Shown: piece after piece, positions 9,879 to 21,396 of the stretch | How the letters are laid out: the number at the start of each line of letters is the position of its first letter | How positions within the stretch are numbered: the first letter of the stretch is position 1 | Assembly (NCBI RefSeq): GCF_008831285.2 | Contig: NC_045141.1 | Coordinates: forward strand, 16,664,106-16,728,105 | DNA from: Nymphaea colorata | Lineage: Eukaryota > Streptophyta > Magnoliopsida > Nymphaeales > Nymphaeaceae | Direction of reading: 5' to 3' | Length of the DNA: 64,000 nucleotides | Program-made: the position numbers and the translations under genes | Notes under the pieces: generated by a model | Told to the model about the DNA's origin: nothing | Database searches by the model: none | The model's input: the letters and a program-made list of their open reading frames with translations, nothing else

Positions 9879-12145
9879 ATGGACGAGAAGAAACACCACT
9901 TCGTCTTGGTTCACGGGTCCTGCCATGGTGCATGGTGTTGGTTCAAGCTGGCTCCCTTGTTGAGAAAGGCCGGCCATGAGGTGAGCGTCTTCGATCTGAA
10001 AGCGTCCGGCGTCCATCCGGCGATGCCCGACCAGGTGGTCAGCGTTGCCGACTACAGTCAGACTCTGTTGGACCTACTCGACTCCATTGCCGCCGATGAA
10101 AGGGTGGTGCTGGTCGGCCACAGCTTCGGTGGCTTCAGCATAGCCCTTGCGGCAGACAAGTTCCCAGCCAAAGTCTCTGTTGCCGTTTTTCTTGCCGCCT
10201 TCATGCCCCATCCCTCCATTCCACCTTCTCATATTCTACACAACGTATGACTGCTTCCTTCCTTCTTCTCCATCTCTTTCCCTCTGTTTTCCGTTCTATG
10301 TTTAGTTACATGCCAAATAGGATCTACATATAACTCGCTAAGAAATTTCTGTGTTTCTTTAATTTGTATCAATGGAGATCATGCCAAACAGTACTTCTTT
10401 GTTGAGAAGGGTGGCGTAGACTCGGAGCAGATCTCTACCGACGATCACAGCATGCCCACTATCCCCATCACAATTCAGTTTGACGCTGAACTCATGCGCT
10501 CCCGTTTCTACAACTGCTCCTACGCGGTAAGTTCAACGTTCTATTTCCCCCTTCTCTAACAAATTATACAACAACTATCAGTCTTTAGGGGGAGTTGCCT
10601 GAAAGCGCTTGGTGGCGGAATCCTTTGTGGTTTGGTGTGGGCTACGCCCGTGCTTTTATATTTGCATTTTTGTCTTCAAATATTTGACTAATTATATATA
10701 TTGGCATCCCTTCAAAATAAAAATTTTGAATTAGTGTCCCTTCAACCCAATTTCTGACTTCCTGACTGGTGGGTCGACGCTTAATAGGCCATGAGTCACT
10801 AGCTCAAATGTCATGAGCGCCTACCCCTACTATGGCCCTGTGGGAATCTCACCACGTGTAATATTTGGAAAAAAAAAACGTATTGAGGAATAGCTCAATT
10901 TTTTTCTCGCACCAAAAAAACCCAAATATGAAAATTTATTTGTTAAATTTTTATTTTTATTTTTTTGTTAAAAAGTGTTTTAAATAAGTATAAGCATCAT
11001 AATGTATTCATAAAAAATATTTTGATGCAAAACATGTTTTGATTGGAGTTTTTTTTATAAAATACGTGGATTTTTCTGTTATCAAAACGTTGATGTTATG
11101 GGTGCTAGCTTATTATAAAAACACTATTAAAGTAAAAAAAAAAAATCAACTTAATATATGTTTTGCATCAACCTAATCTAGATTGTATCAATAACCTAAT
11201 CTAGATTGCATCAATAAGGTTAGTTTGCAAAAGAGGAAAAAAAAAAAACTTAAACATCAAAATTGAAGTGTCTAGTTTTTGTGTTTAACATAACGGTCTG
11301 GTTTCTACCAACCTCTCTCTCTCTCTCTCTTTCTCTCTAATTATATGTATATATGATACGAGAAATATTTCCCGTTTGACTGTCGGTAGGGTTGTATATC
11401 TTCACAACTATAAGATTTGGAACCCGTCGAGCTAGTGATGGTGGAACATACACTTTCCTTTCGCAATCAACCCTGAACCTAATAAGCATCCAAGAAAGCT
11501 TTAACTAGAGACAAATCCAGAGAGAAAAAAGCAAGGAATATAAATTAATGGCCCCGTGTAGTGACCTAGTTTGCCTAAACCCGACATACCAGTGTGAAAA
11601 CAGGAGATGCTTGTTTGTTGTTAAGTTGGTCTAAGAACCTCATCGATTTGACCCATTGATTGCTTAGTTTGAAAATATCTTCAGCTGAGCTAAAGAGACC
11701 CACCACTTGGCTGAATGCTGAAGTCTTCACTCAACCTCTCATCCCTTTTAGATACACAGCTTGCTTTAGATGTCTCGAAATGCTGCTCCCCTTCATGCTT
11801 CAAATTACATGTCCATAACCTCCCCTTGTGCATTGAGTTAAAAGCTTGGTTTTCAACTTGCAGGACTATACTTTAGCAACAAGCCTAGTGAAAGCAGCGC
11901 CCTTTTACAGAGATGATTTATCGAGACAAGATTTTGTGTCGGAGGCCAACTATGGGCGTACAAAGCGGGCTTATGCGGTGTGCAAAGATGATGAAGCGAT
12001 CAAAGAGAGCTTCCAGCGTTGGATGATAGAGATGAGCCCTGTGGATGAGGTGGTGGAGATTGAGGGAGCCGATCACATGGCCATGCTCTCGAAGCCCCAT
12101 GAACTTTGCTCTCACCTCCACAAGATCGCTGAATCGTACGATTAA
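9879..12145 (+). CDS. Methylesterase B (MES/SABP2 family), intact
   Basis: Three exons: 9879-10244, 10392-10526 and 11864-12145, all joined in phase 0, giving 260 residues, the same length as tobacco SABP2. The N-terminus reads KHHFVLVHGSCHGAWCW, the oxyanion-loop signature. The nucleophile is Ser82 in VGHSFGG. Asp210 (in CKDDEA) and His238 (in GADHMAML) complete the triad. Gly rather than Thr after the first His, and Met after the catalytic His, fit an esterase rather than a hydroxynitrile lyase. Exon 2 begins YFFVEK after an AACAG acceptor and ends at GCG/GTAAGT. The enzyme is expected in the cytosol, hydrolysing a small methyl ester to its free acid; the substrate cannot be read from sequence. 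Introns are 147 and 1337 bp. AATAAA follows at about 12295. This is the only clearly intact A/B/C-type gene in the window. Confidence 0.9.
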
Positions 12146-12937
12146 TGTTCTTAAAGCCAAACTAGTTCAACTGAATATTTGCTTGTAAATCCTTGAATTG
12201 CCCTGCAGCAACTGCTTTGTGATTTTCCTTTGCGGGTTTGTAAGACCAATTTGAATAACATGTTGATGCAGAAAAGTTTGGGAAAAACTGATGAAATAAA
12301 GATGACCCAAGTTCAAATGCAAATGAACTAAAATTAACACCTTATCTGGACCTGAATTGTAAGTTCGCAAACTGAATCGGATCCAAATCTGGCTTTTTAT
12401 TTACTCCGAAATCTATCTTGTAAAACGGTATGATATGTTAAGAGCTGACTTTTAAAATATATGAATATTGGGTATAGGATATTTGTTTGAAATTGAATAT
12501 GAATCTGCTAGGATTTTTATTTAAAACTGAATCCAAATATATTGGATGTCATTTCTTAAATATGAACCCCATCTGATTTCTTAATCGGACTATATCTCAC
12601 GTTTTGAAGCAATTCAGTGGGATATCGCATCATCCATGGACATCCCTAGTAGATCGGTCACTAATCCTGCCATACAGCAAGACTATGTGAACGAAACTGA
12701 AGGGAGAAAAGCATCTTGATAGTTGGGCTCAGACAAAGGAAGAGCCATCCCTCGAGTTTTCTCACATACTTTTTGGGCAACATTAGGTAGTTATATAAAA
12801 TGATTTCATTTCACCTTCCTTTTTGTTGCCCTGTCCCGTTTTCTCTTAGACTTGTAACTCCAATTTCCCTATTATCTTAAGTGAATTTCTTCATTAATTC
12901 GTTGCACAAATACATTCTTTTTTCTTGTGTACCCCTG

Positions 12938-12940
<3 letters not shown>

Positions 12941-12983
<43 letters not shown>
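12941..12983. repeat. (TA)n microsatellite
   Basis: A long pure TA run between esterases B and C. The colinear A-side copy lacks it. Confidence 0.95.
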
Positions 12984-12984
<1 letters not shown>

Positions 12985-13639
12985 TTCATACTCTCCACAA
13001 TGGAATTTTCTCTTTCTTTGTTGTGGACGGCTCAATACTCGATATAGTTACTAGAAAGCTAAATTTTGATGCCAAATCATCATCTGTAGACTTTGTTATC
13101 GCCTACCTGGTTTAATTTGAACCTTGTTTATCTTTAAGGGGTGTTTGATTTTCAAGAATTACTGGAATTTTGGAATCAAAATCCTCGTTTTTTGACAAAG
13201 TTAGAATCACTGATCAAACACAACTTATTGATTCCAAAATTATGGATCAATTTTGGAATCAAAATTGTTTGAATAAATCTGACCTAAAGAGGTCTGATTT
13301 TAATTCTGAATCAAAACTTCTGATCGAACCGCGAAGCCTTCTCCCATGTCTGACCCTTTCTCCGCTCTCACCCGCAATGTCCTAACTTAATAACCCTTTT
13401 CCCACTTCTTTTTTCTCCTTTACCTTCATCCACACCCGTCAGTAATGAAGTGCAATCGAGTTTGAACTCTTCAACTTACAGCAATTATGTGGAGATCTTC
13501 ACTCCTCTCTCTCTGTTCCCCCCCCCCCTTCTTCCATGTAACAACATGACCCACTCCTGGGCTTAAGCTTCTGGTTCGGCGGATCCCAACTGACTACCTA
13601 GTAGTTTTGGTTCTTATGTTTTTACCCGAAAAATGCTAC

Positions 13640-13830
13640 GAATCAGGACAACCAACTTCTTTAACAGTCTCATTTATAACTCTTTGAAGATTCCTCACAA
13701 TCTTTAATACGAGACTAAACTTTCGGGGTGTTATCTCTCCACCCCCTGGTAAGGCACACTCATCTTTACATGTGGAAGTCAAGGTCCGAATGTTGAACCT
13801 GATTCTAATACCACAGTAATGACCCGGCCC
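13640..13830 (-). mobile_element. TRIM-like LTR remnant (antisense), duplicate
   Basis: Counterpart of the remnant at 2155-2350, duplicated with the A/B segment. On the minus strand it reads GGTCATTACTGTGGTATTAG, that is LTR end plus primer-binding-site-like sequence. The neighbouring LTR start is ACACCCCGAAAGTTTAGTC. Confidence 0.5.
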
Positions 13831-13885
13831 ATTAATGGGCTTGGGCCTTCGGTTTGACGGATTCGAATCCACCCCGTAACAGTGT

Positions 13886-13961
13886 GGGTTCGAGTCTATA
13901 TGACACTATACTTTTAGGGGGTTGGGTTCGAGTCTATATGACACTATACTTTTAGGGGGTT
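13886..13961. repeat. 38-bp tandem duplication
   Basis: GGGTTCGAGTCTATATGACA and what follows occurs twice, at 13886 and 13924. The A-side homolog near 2410 has one copy. Confidence 0.85.
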
Positions 13962-14865
13962 ACATCACCACTCTCGTGCATTAGCAATGGCTGACGCATA
14001 GAGGGGCTGCTTTGACATCCCCTTTATTCTTTCAATGGGAGTTGTGTGTTAGTCTCTGTGCTAATAGCTTTAGTAGCAAAATGGAAAATTTGTTCTCCAA
14101 AGTGCTGAAAACAGGGGATATACATTCTCTTTTCACCCAATGCTCTCCAAGTGCCGACGAAACTGGAAAATCTACTTAAAACCTGGGGGTTCCATTGGAT
14201 TGGTTATTATAGTCTTAATTGGTCATGTCTTTTCATCTTAGACCAGGTCATCTATGATGAAGCATAGATAGGTTGTCATGCCCCAAAGGGGAAGATTTTA
14301 TTTCTTGTAATAATTCTCACCTTGTGTCCAAAGATGACACTTATGGTGCTTTGTGATGTTCAGCCGATTTTTTAGTCTCGTCAGATGAACATGTTACAAA
14401 ATTTGTGTGTTTGCTTGTTTGTTATTCAAAAATATTCTGTTTTTTCTCTTTTGTTTAGCATGTCTTAAGCTTTATGAAACCAATTTGTTGCTGAAGAAAC
14501 TAGCTTCTAGGTAAAATATTAGTCATAAAGCTTTCTTATTGTGCACCATAAGGTGAAGATTAGGCGTAACACAAGCCATTTCTTGTCATTTTTAGGCATG
14601 GGCTTTTTTAATTCATCCTAATTTTGTACAAACGTATGCTTGAAACATTGATGGGCTACTCTTTAATGTTATTGATGCAAAGATGGATCATGCTTTCATT
14701 TCATTCGTCTCATTTTCTCTCTCCTCTTTTCTTCAGTATATGTAAACTTGAAAAGAATATAAATTGACAATATAGTCCTACTTGAATAATTGCAAAAGCT
14801 ACCATACAAAAAACTGTCCCAAGCCACCTACATAACTTCTAATTACTCCTCTTTATTGTTCATTT

Positions 14866-15580
14866 TAACAGCCCTAAAGTTTAATCTTGTATTAAAGATT
14901 GTAAGAGATATTTAATGATTTATAAAATGGGCTATTAAAATGGATGGTTATCTTGATTTCTAACATTTTTAAGGCTGAAACAAAAATTGCTAGGGGCTAG
15001 GTAAGGATCCGGCTGAAACATAAACCCAAGCCCAGAAGTAGGACAAGTTGTTACGATGGTATCATAGCACAATTCAACACTCGAACATAGGGTCTCACAC
15101 TCGTGGACACATGTGTCTTAAAGGAATGGATTGTAACACCTCAAAAATTTAATCATATATTGAAGATTGTGAAAGATCTTCATGGGCTTATAAAGGGGGT
15201 TATTTAAATGGTTAGTTGTCCTGGTTTTAGACTTATTTTTAAATCAAATCTGTTAGGAGGTGAGTTGAGATCCATCAGACCAGGAGCAAGAGCTCAAATG
15301 TTGGTCGGATTGTTAGAGTGGTGTAAAAGCATAATTCAACGTTCAATTTTATGGTCCCAAATGCATGGATATGTGTGTCTTAAGGAGGGTAGATTGTAAT
15401 ATCTTAAAAGTTTAGTCCTGTATTGAAAATTATAAGAGATCTTCAAAAGCTTATAAAGACAGCAGTTAAAATGGTTAGTTGTCCTTGTATCTAGCTTGTT
15501 ATGGCTGCAATTGAAATTACAAGAAGGTGGGCTGAGATTCACCAAATCAGGGGCATGAGCTCAGAAGTGGTTTGGGCTAA
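14866..15580 (+). mobile_element. TRIM-like array: three LTRs, two internal domains
   Basis: Three diverged copies of a roughly 187-190 bp LTR start at about 14866, 15132 (TGTAACACCTC) and 15395 (TGTAATATCTT), with a period of about 263 bp. Each of the first two is followed by a primer-binding-site-like motif: TGGTATCATAGCAC at 15057 and TGGTGTAAAAGCAT at 15319. About 75 bp of internal sequence ends in a G-rich tract (AGGAGGGTAGAT) before the next LTR. This LTR-PBS-short internal-PPT-LTR layout is that of a terminal-repeat retrotransposon in miniature; three LTRs suggest recombination between elements. No coding capacity. Confidence 0.7.
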
Positions 15581-16933
15581 CATTCACAACTATAGCAAAG
15601 CTTTCCTTTAGCCATTTAGATATGCAAGGAATTCAAATTAAAAGAAAAGAAAAGATAAATCTCTCAACACAATTTTTTGGTATGATACAGAATATTAAAC
15701 TCCAAATGCTGCCATAGATCTTGATGCACACAATATACTTCTCTTCTTTTCTTTTGTTTTAATGTTTTGGTTTTGAGAGGAAGGCCTACCTTGATGAAGA
15801 AATGTCATAGCATTCAATTCTTCTTGCAATATATTTTAAGTATTTTTTAAATTTTCTTTCATACAAAAAATTGAAGAAAAAACTCAACTCATGATGAAGT
15901 TGTTATTACTCTTTAAGAAGACATTAACATATCATGGCATCCCCAGGCCAACTTTTTCAGCAAAAAATTGTGTTTGCTTTATGCCAAAATCAATTTCTTG
16001 CAATGACCTTTTCAGAGAGGGTTGGAGGGCAAGATGTTGGAATCAGTGACAAAGAATAACTTCTTAGCCATACTTGGTATTCCCACTAGCTTCTTGCCCA
16101 CAAAATGGTTTTTTTTGCAAGTTTGGCTTATGAGGAGTTTGGGATGTCCAAGGTTGGCGATGCCTCTTCTAATGAGCCTAAGGATAACAAGGATGTTGAC
16201 AAATGCTGATATAACTCCAAATGTATTTGCCAAACAGTTGCGGTTTAGTCGGATCCTTGAAACTCAAGGATGAACATAAATGCCTTATAAGGTAAGCAGA
16301 TAACGATAATGGAGAACTATTAAACTGAAAAGTTGCAGTCTGACACTGGCCAACCTATTTTATTTTGATTTTAGAATCAAAATTTTAAACCAATCAAACA
16401 GCCAGCCCTAAGAGAAATTTGTGTTGGGTTTATATACATGTCAGGTGCATATATATTGCTGCAGGCTAACTACATCTTTAACAAATGAATTTGGAATTAG
16501 TCAAGCTTCTTGTCCAGCATGTGTTTCATGCTAGAACCAAGTATGTAGAAATCAATTTGCACTTTGAACGAGACCATGAACAAAGGGAAAACACAAATAG
16601 AATTCATTTGTTCCTTAAATCAGGTCACATGTAGATTTATCAAGAACTCATAGAAAAAACTTTTAAAAAAATCCCAACTAGCTTTGTGGCGAATTATCAG
16701 CGCAGAGAGAGGTAGAGGCCTACAACCCTCATTCAACATTACCACCAAAAAACATGAACATAAGTTAGGAATTACATTCACACAAAGAAGTTCGTACAAG
16801 AGCAGTTGTTTCTGAATTTCTTTTAAGAGTTCATTCTTGTAAACTCAACCGCGTGGGTCACATGGGTTGACAAATTCTGAATTAATATTCAACCTGAACG
16901 AGAAGTATTTTACATGTGCTTACCCGTAAAGCT
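15581..16933. other. Spacer upstream of esterase C
   Basis: No convincing gene. An 83-codon frame at 16022-16273 is open but has no recognisable domain and an equally open opposite strand. From about 16366 the sequence is homologous to the region upstream of B. Confidence 0.5.
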
Positions 16934-16942
16934 TTTATAAAT
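16934..16942 (+). promoter_or_regulatory. TATA box of esterase C
   Basis: TTTATAAAT in a block identical to the B promoter, 68 nt before the ATG. The leader carries a longer GA tract than in B. Confidence 0.55.
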
Positions 16943-17009
16943 TTCCCAACTAGCTATACGCTAACTACTAACCAGCCCTGAGATCAGAGAGAAAGAGAGA
17001 GAGAGGGAG

Positions 17010-18691
17010 ATGGACGAGAAGAAACACCACTTCGTCTTGGTTCACGGGTCCTGCCATGGTGCATTGTGTTGGTTCAAGCTGGCTCCTTGCTGAGAAAGGC
17101 CGGCCATGAGGTGAGCGTCTTCGATCTGAAAGCGTCCGGCATCCATCCGGCGATGCCCGACCAGGCGGTCAGCGTTGCCGACTACAGTCAGCCTCTGTTG
17201 GACCTACTCGACTCCATTGCCGCCGATGAAAGGGTGGTGCTGGTCGGCCACAGCTTCGGTGGCATCAGCATAGCCCTTGCGGCAGACAAGTTCCCAGCCA
17301 AAGTCTCCGTTGCCGTCTTTCTTACCGCCTTTATGCCCCGTCCCTCCATTCCACCTTCTCATACTCTACACAACGTATGACTGCTTCCTTCCTTCTTCTC
17401 CATCTTTTTCCCTCTGTTCTCCGTCCTATGTTTAGTTTACATGCCAAACTGGATCTACATATAACTCGCTAAGAAATTTATGTGTTTCTTTAATTTGTAT
17501 CAATGGAGATCATGCCAAACAGTACTTCTTTGTTGAGAAGGGTGGCGTAGACTCGGAGCAGATCTCGATCGACGAGCCTAGCAAGCCTTCTATTCCCATC
17601 ACAGTTGAGTTTGACGCAGGACTGCGCTCCCACTTCTACAACAACTGCTCCTACGTGGTAAGTTCAACGTTCTATTTTCCCCTTCTCTAACAAATTATGC
17701 AACAACTATCAGTCTATTACGGGGACTTGCGCCTCGAAGCGCTTGGCGCACCTGGTTGGGCTCAGTGGCGGAAGCATATGTGGTTTGGTGGACTACGCCG
17801 GTGCTTTTATATTTACATTTTTGTCTTCAAATATTTGACTAATTATCTTCAGATTCGGAACCCGTTGAGCTAGTGATGGTGGAACATGCACTTTTATACA
17901 CCCAAGAAAGCTTTAACTAGCGACAAATCCAAACAGAAAAAGGCAATGAATTACAAACTAATGGCACCATGTAGTGGACCTAGTTTGCCTAACCCAACTT
18001 ACCAGTGTGAAAACAGGACATGCTTGTTTTTATACACCCAAGAAAGCTTTAACTAGCGACAAATCCAAACAGAAAAAGGCAATGAATTACAAACTAATGG
18101 CACCATGTAGTGGACCTAGTTTGCCTAACCCAACTTACCAGTGTGAAAACAGGACATGCTTGTTTGTTATTAAGTTGGTCTAAGAACCTCATCGGTTTGA
18201 CCCATTGATTGATTGCATACTTTTGGACATAGTTTTGGGTGAGCGAGAGAGACTAAAGTCCTCACTCAACCTTTAATCCCTTTAAGGTAAGGTACAGAGC
18301 TTGCTTTTGATGTCTCGAAATGCTACACCTTTCATGCTTTAAATTACACGTCTATAGCCTACGCTTTTGCATTGAGCTCCACTTACTTTTATTGGCTTTC
18401 AATTTGCAGGACTATACTTTAGCAACATGCCTAGTGAGAGCAGCGCCCTTCTACAGAGATGAGTTATCGAAACACGATTTTGTTTCGGAGGGGAACTATG
18501 GGCGTACAAAGCGGGCTTATGCGGTGTGCAAAGATGATCAAGCGATCAAAGAGAGCTTCCAGCGCTGGATGATAGAGATGAGCCCTGTGGATGAGGTGGT
18601 GGAGATTGAGGGTGCCGATCACATGGTCATGCTCTCGAAGCCCCTTGAACTTTTCTCTCACCTCCTCAAGATCGCTGAATCTTTCGATTAA
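17010..18691 (+). pseudogene. Methylesterase C, frameshifted copy of B
   Basis: The three-exon layout is as in B: 17010-17374, 17523-17657 and 18410-18691. Exon 1 is 365 nt against 366 in B. One C is missing at about 17085 (GGCTCC-TTG against GGCTCCCTTG), so an in-frame TGA appears at 17091 after 27 codons. Beyond it every codon continues cleanly in the shifted frame, including the nucleophile motif VGHSFGG, the 45-codon exon 2 (YFFVEKGGVD) and the Asp and His of exon 3. The conserved Trp of HGAW is Leu (TTG). All splice sites are intact. This is a very young pseudogene or an assembly error. No ATG downstream of the lesion restores the full fold, since the beta-strand and oxyanion loop lie before it. 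Compared with gene A, exon 3 is nearly identical. Confidence 0.85.
17891..18163. repeat. 136-bp tandem duplication in intron 2 of C
   Basis: The stretch from TATACACCCAAGAAAGC to AACAGGACATGCTTG occurs twice, with starts at 17895 and 18031. Genes A and B carry one copy of the corresponding intron sequence. Confidence 0.9.
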
Positions 18692-18720
18692 TGTTCTTGA
18701 ACGGAAATTAATTAGCTACA

Positions 18721-18876
18721 CTTATAAGTTCCTCTTAATCCGTTGCCCTTGAGCAACTTGGCTTGGTAGTTACACTTGGATATTTGCTTATAAGTTCCTC
18801 TTAATCAGTTGCCCTTGAGCAACTTGGCTTTGTAGTTACACTTGGGTATTTGCTTATAAGTTCCTCTTAATCAGTA
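18721..18876. repeat. 66-bp tandem repeat in 3' UTR of C
   Basis: CTTATAAGTTCCTCTTAATC begins at 18721, 18787 and 18853, giving about 2.4 units right after the stop codon. A and B lack it. Confidence 0.9.
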
Positions 18877-19464
18877 GTTTTCCTTTCCTTCCTTGGTTAT
18901 TATATGTTCAACTTGAATAAAATGATGCAGTGGTGAATATGGGGGTTGGGTTTAGAGAGAATTCTGTTTGTGTGAGTGAGGGGAGATCCCAGTGCCCGAA
19001 CGATGGCCCAAGCTCTAGGGCTATTTTTGGTGCTTTGAAGGATCACTGGTGGTCACCTTTCAAAGCACAAAGAGTTGATGCCCTTGACATTTGAATCAAA
19101 AACTCACCACTTACCTCACTCAACGCGCTGCACCAAACCCTTTAGGGATATTAGAAATTTTATTAAATCATTCAACTTGAATTCAAGTAAGAAGGCAAGT
19201 TATATTACAGGGCTTGGTCACCAAGTGTCCAGGGCACATCCCTTGGCATGAACTGGCTAAGTGTCCAGCAAACCCCAACTTGAGTGTTGAAAAAATGAAC
19301 ACGGGCTTCCTTTCAGTAACTCAACCTAACTGAGCTCAGCCAGTTATTACCTAGAACGAAGGTCAATAACCTCTCTCTCTCTCTCTCTCCCTCTCTCTCT
19401 CATATGTCGCTTTCTTCTTCTCTAATTAGTTTCTCCAAAAAAAGATTCTTTCTGTTTCATTAAG

Positions 19465-19960
19465 GCGCGTTTGAATTGCACGGACGGCACTTAGCGCACA
19501 GACTGCCGTCCGCGCCATACAAATTTATGCCGCTCGCTATCACGCGGGGAGGAAACGTCCGGGGAAGAAACCAGCAAACGTTCGCTATCACGCGGGGAGG
19601 AAACGTCCGCGGAAGACACCAGCAAATCGTGGTTCCATATCCACGATTTTTCGTCCGACCTAAACAGGTCGGACATGTATCCGCAGACAGAAGATCTGCC
19701 GGTTAGTGGTTTTTTTCTGTCTGCGCGTTGTGCCATCGTCCCCACTCACATCGCTCGCCTCTCGCGGGTCGCCCTGGTCTTGCCCGCCCTTCACACCGGT
19801 CGCCTCTCGCCAGTCGCCGTGGTCTTCACCGCCCTTCACACTGGTCTCCTCTAACCGCCGTCGTCTTATATTAGCTGGTACCAAAGGTGGTGGCCTAAAG
19901 TCGAGGCCCATAGAGGGAAAAATGATTCAAAAGTTTGGTTCAGGGTTCACACACTGACCT
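19465..19960. repeat. GC-rich block with 49-bp tandem duplication
   Basis: The base composition is much richer in GC than the surroundings. A 49-bp unit (CGCTATCACGCGGGGAGGAA and following) is repeated at 19534 and 19583. Further repeats of CGCCTCTCGC(G/C)(G/A)GTCGCC type lie at 19756-19820. Reading frames are open on both strands, as expected of GC-rich DNA, with no recognisable domain. It may be a non-autonomous transposon body or a captured fragment. Confidence 0.5.
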
Positions 19961-21317
19961 GTCAGAGCGACAAAAACGATTGAGAAGTTTGGGCCAAAGT
20001 TTACAAAAGAAAGATAAAAAGTAAATTAAAGTACTTTGAAGCCTACAGATTTTGGTTACTGGGCATTGTTATAAAAATTCTCATTTTTTACAGACACAAC
20101 ATGATAAATAAGTAAATAATTCTAAGACATCTATGTAAAAAATAAACAAAAATTTTATTGCTGCATGAACCCACGCCAACTTATATGTAGCTTTGCTACT
20201 GCTTGCCGTGTGTTGGAGGGATTTGTGTTGGAGGGATTTGAACCACTGGGGGTTGTTACAGTTTTAAATTTCTATGCATGGATGTAATATGAATGTCGTT
20301 ATAATAGTGTATTTTTTGACATGGTTATGTTTGTAGTGCCATGTTGAAGTTTTTTTTTTTTTTTTTTTTTTTTGCAGTTTATAACAGGTTTTGGTTTGAC
20401 ATTGTTAAGTTTAGTTGTTACAAATACTTTTTAATTTGAACATTCAACGGTAACATTTTTTGTCTCTCTCAATTTTTTTGTCTTCTGTACAGTCAACACA
20501 CGGTGAGCATAACCATGGACGCTTATCCATGCCAATCACACACGGTGGACAAATTTTTTGTCCAATGACAAACACCCATGGTATTTTATCGAGTGATAAA
20601 CGTCCGTGGCTTGTTCATCCATGGACATTTGTTTGTGGTATTCAAACTCCCCCTTCTGAACAACTCTTATATATGAATCTAGGACCCCTCGAGAGCTAGC
20701 GGTTGGAATTGTGAAGATCTCATGATCATGTAATTGAAGGCTAAATGTAAATCCGAAAGGCAGAGTTAGCAAAATATTTTTGGCCAAACAACAACACAAC
20801 TTGAAAGAATATGGAATATTTGTCTAATCAATTTGTCAACAATTTTGATCTATAATGATAATGGAAGGCCCACTGCATCTTAAATTTATAATGGAAGATA
20901 AAGTAAACAATTATTTGTTTTTGTCTACCCTATGTATTATTGCTTGAAAGAAAGGGAAAGATCAAATTTTTAGCTTGTAATTTAAGTTTGGTTTATAACA
21001 ATAAGGCATAAGTCAAGTGCTTTCACCAAATTTGTAATTGCACATCAGCTTTCCATTATTATTATAATAAAAAACTCAAGTGACAAATTAAACAAATCTT
21101 TTCCCTTCTTTCAAGCTTGTAGGTAGACAAAAATAATAATGTTTGTTTCTCTTTAGTACTGGTCGTACATCTACGATCCTGGTTTTAGCAATTTATACTT
21201 CCTCAAAACCAAACGAGGTGAAAAAAAAAAACCTTGTGTCTATTGGTAGGGCCAGCAGGTTTTTTAGGAACTCATCATATATAATCAACAGATCGATGTT
21301 CTCCACCAATGTTCCTA

Positions 21318-21342
21318 TGTGTGTGTGTGTATGTGTGTGTGC

Positions 21343-21381
<39 letters not shown>

Positions 21382-21396
21382 TGTTTGTGTGTGTGC
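21318..21396. repeat. (GT)n/(GA)n compound microsatellite
   Basis: A GT run, then a GA run, then GT again. Confidence 0.95.

Larger units (their letters stand above)
12146..14865. repeat. 3' flank of B, duplicate of A's 3' flank
   Basis: No gene is seen. The segment is colinear with 1300-3425 (see that entry), with indels. It contains a (TA)n run, an inverted TRIM remnant near 13640-13830 and a 38-bp tandem duplication at 13886-13961 that the A copy lacks. Confidence 0.75.

Noticed and set aside
14866-15580. Cassandra TRIM element with an embedded 5S rRNA promoter
   Set aside because: The LTR start resembles Cassandra, but no 5S-like internal control region is visible.
17066-17380. Frame beginning at 17066 as an intact start for esterase C
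   Set aside because: It would start at GTG and lacks the N-terminal strand and oxyanion loop; it is only the post-frameshift continuation.
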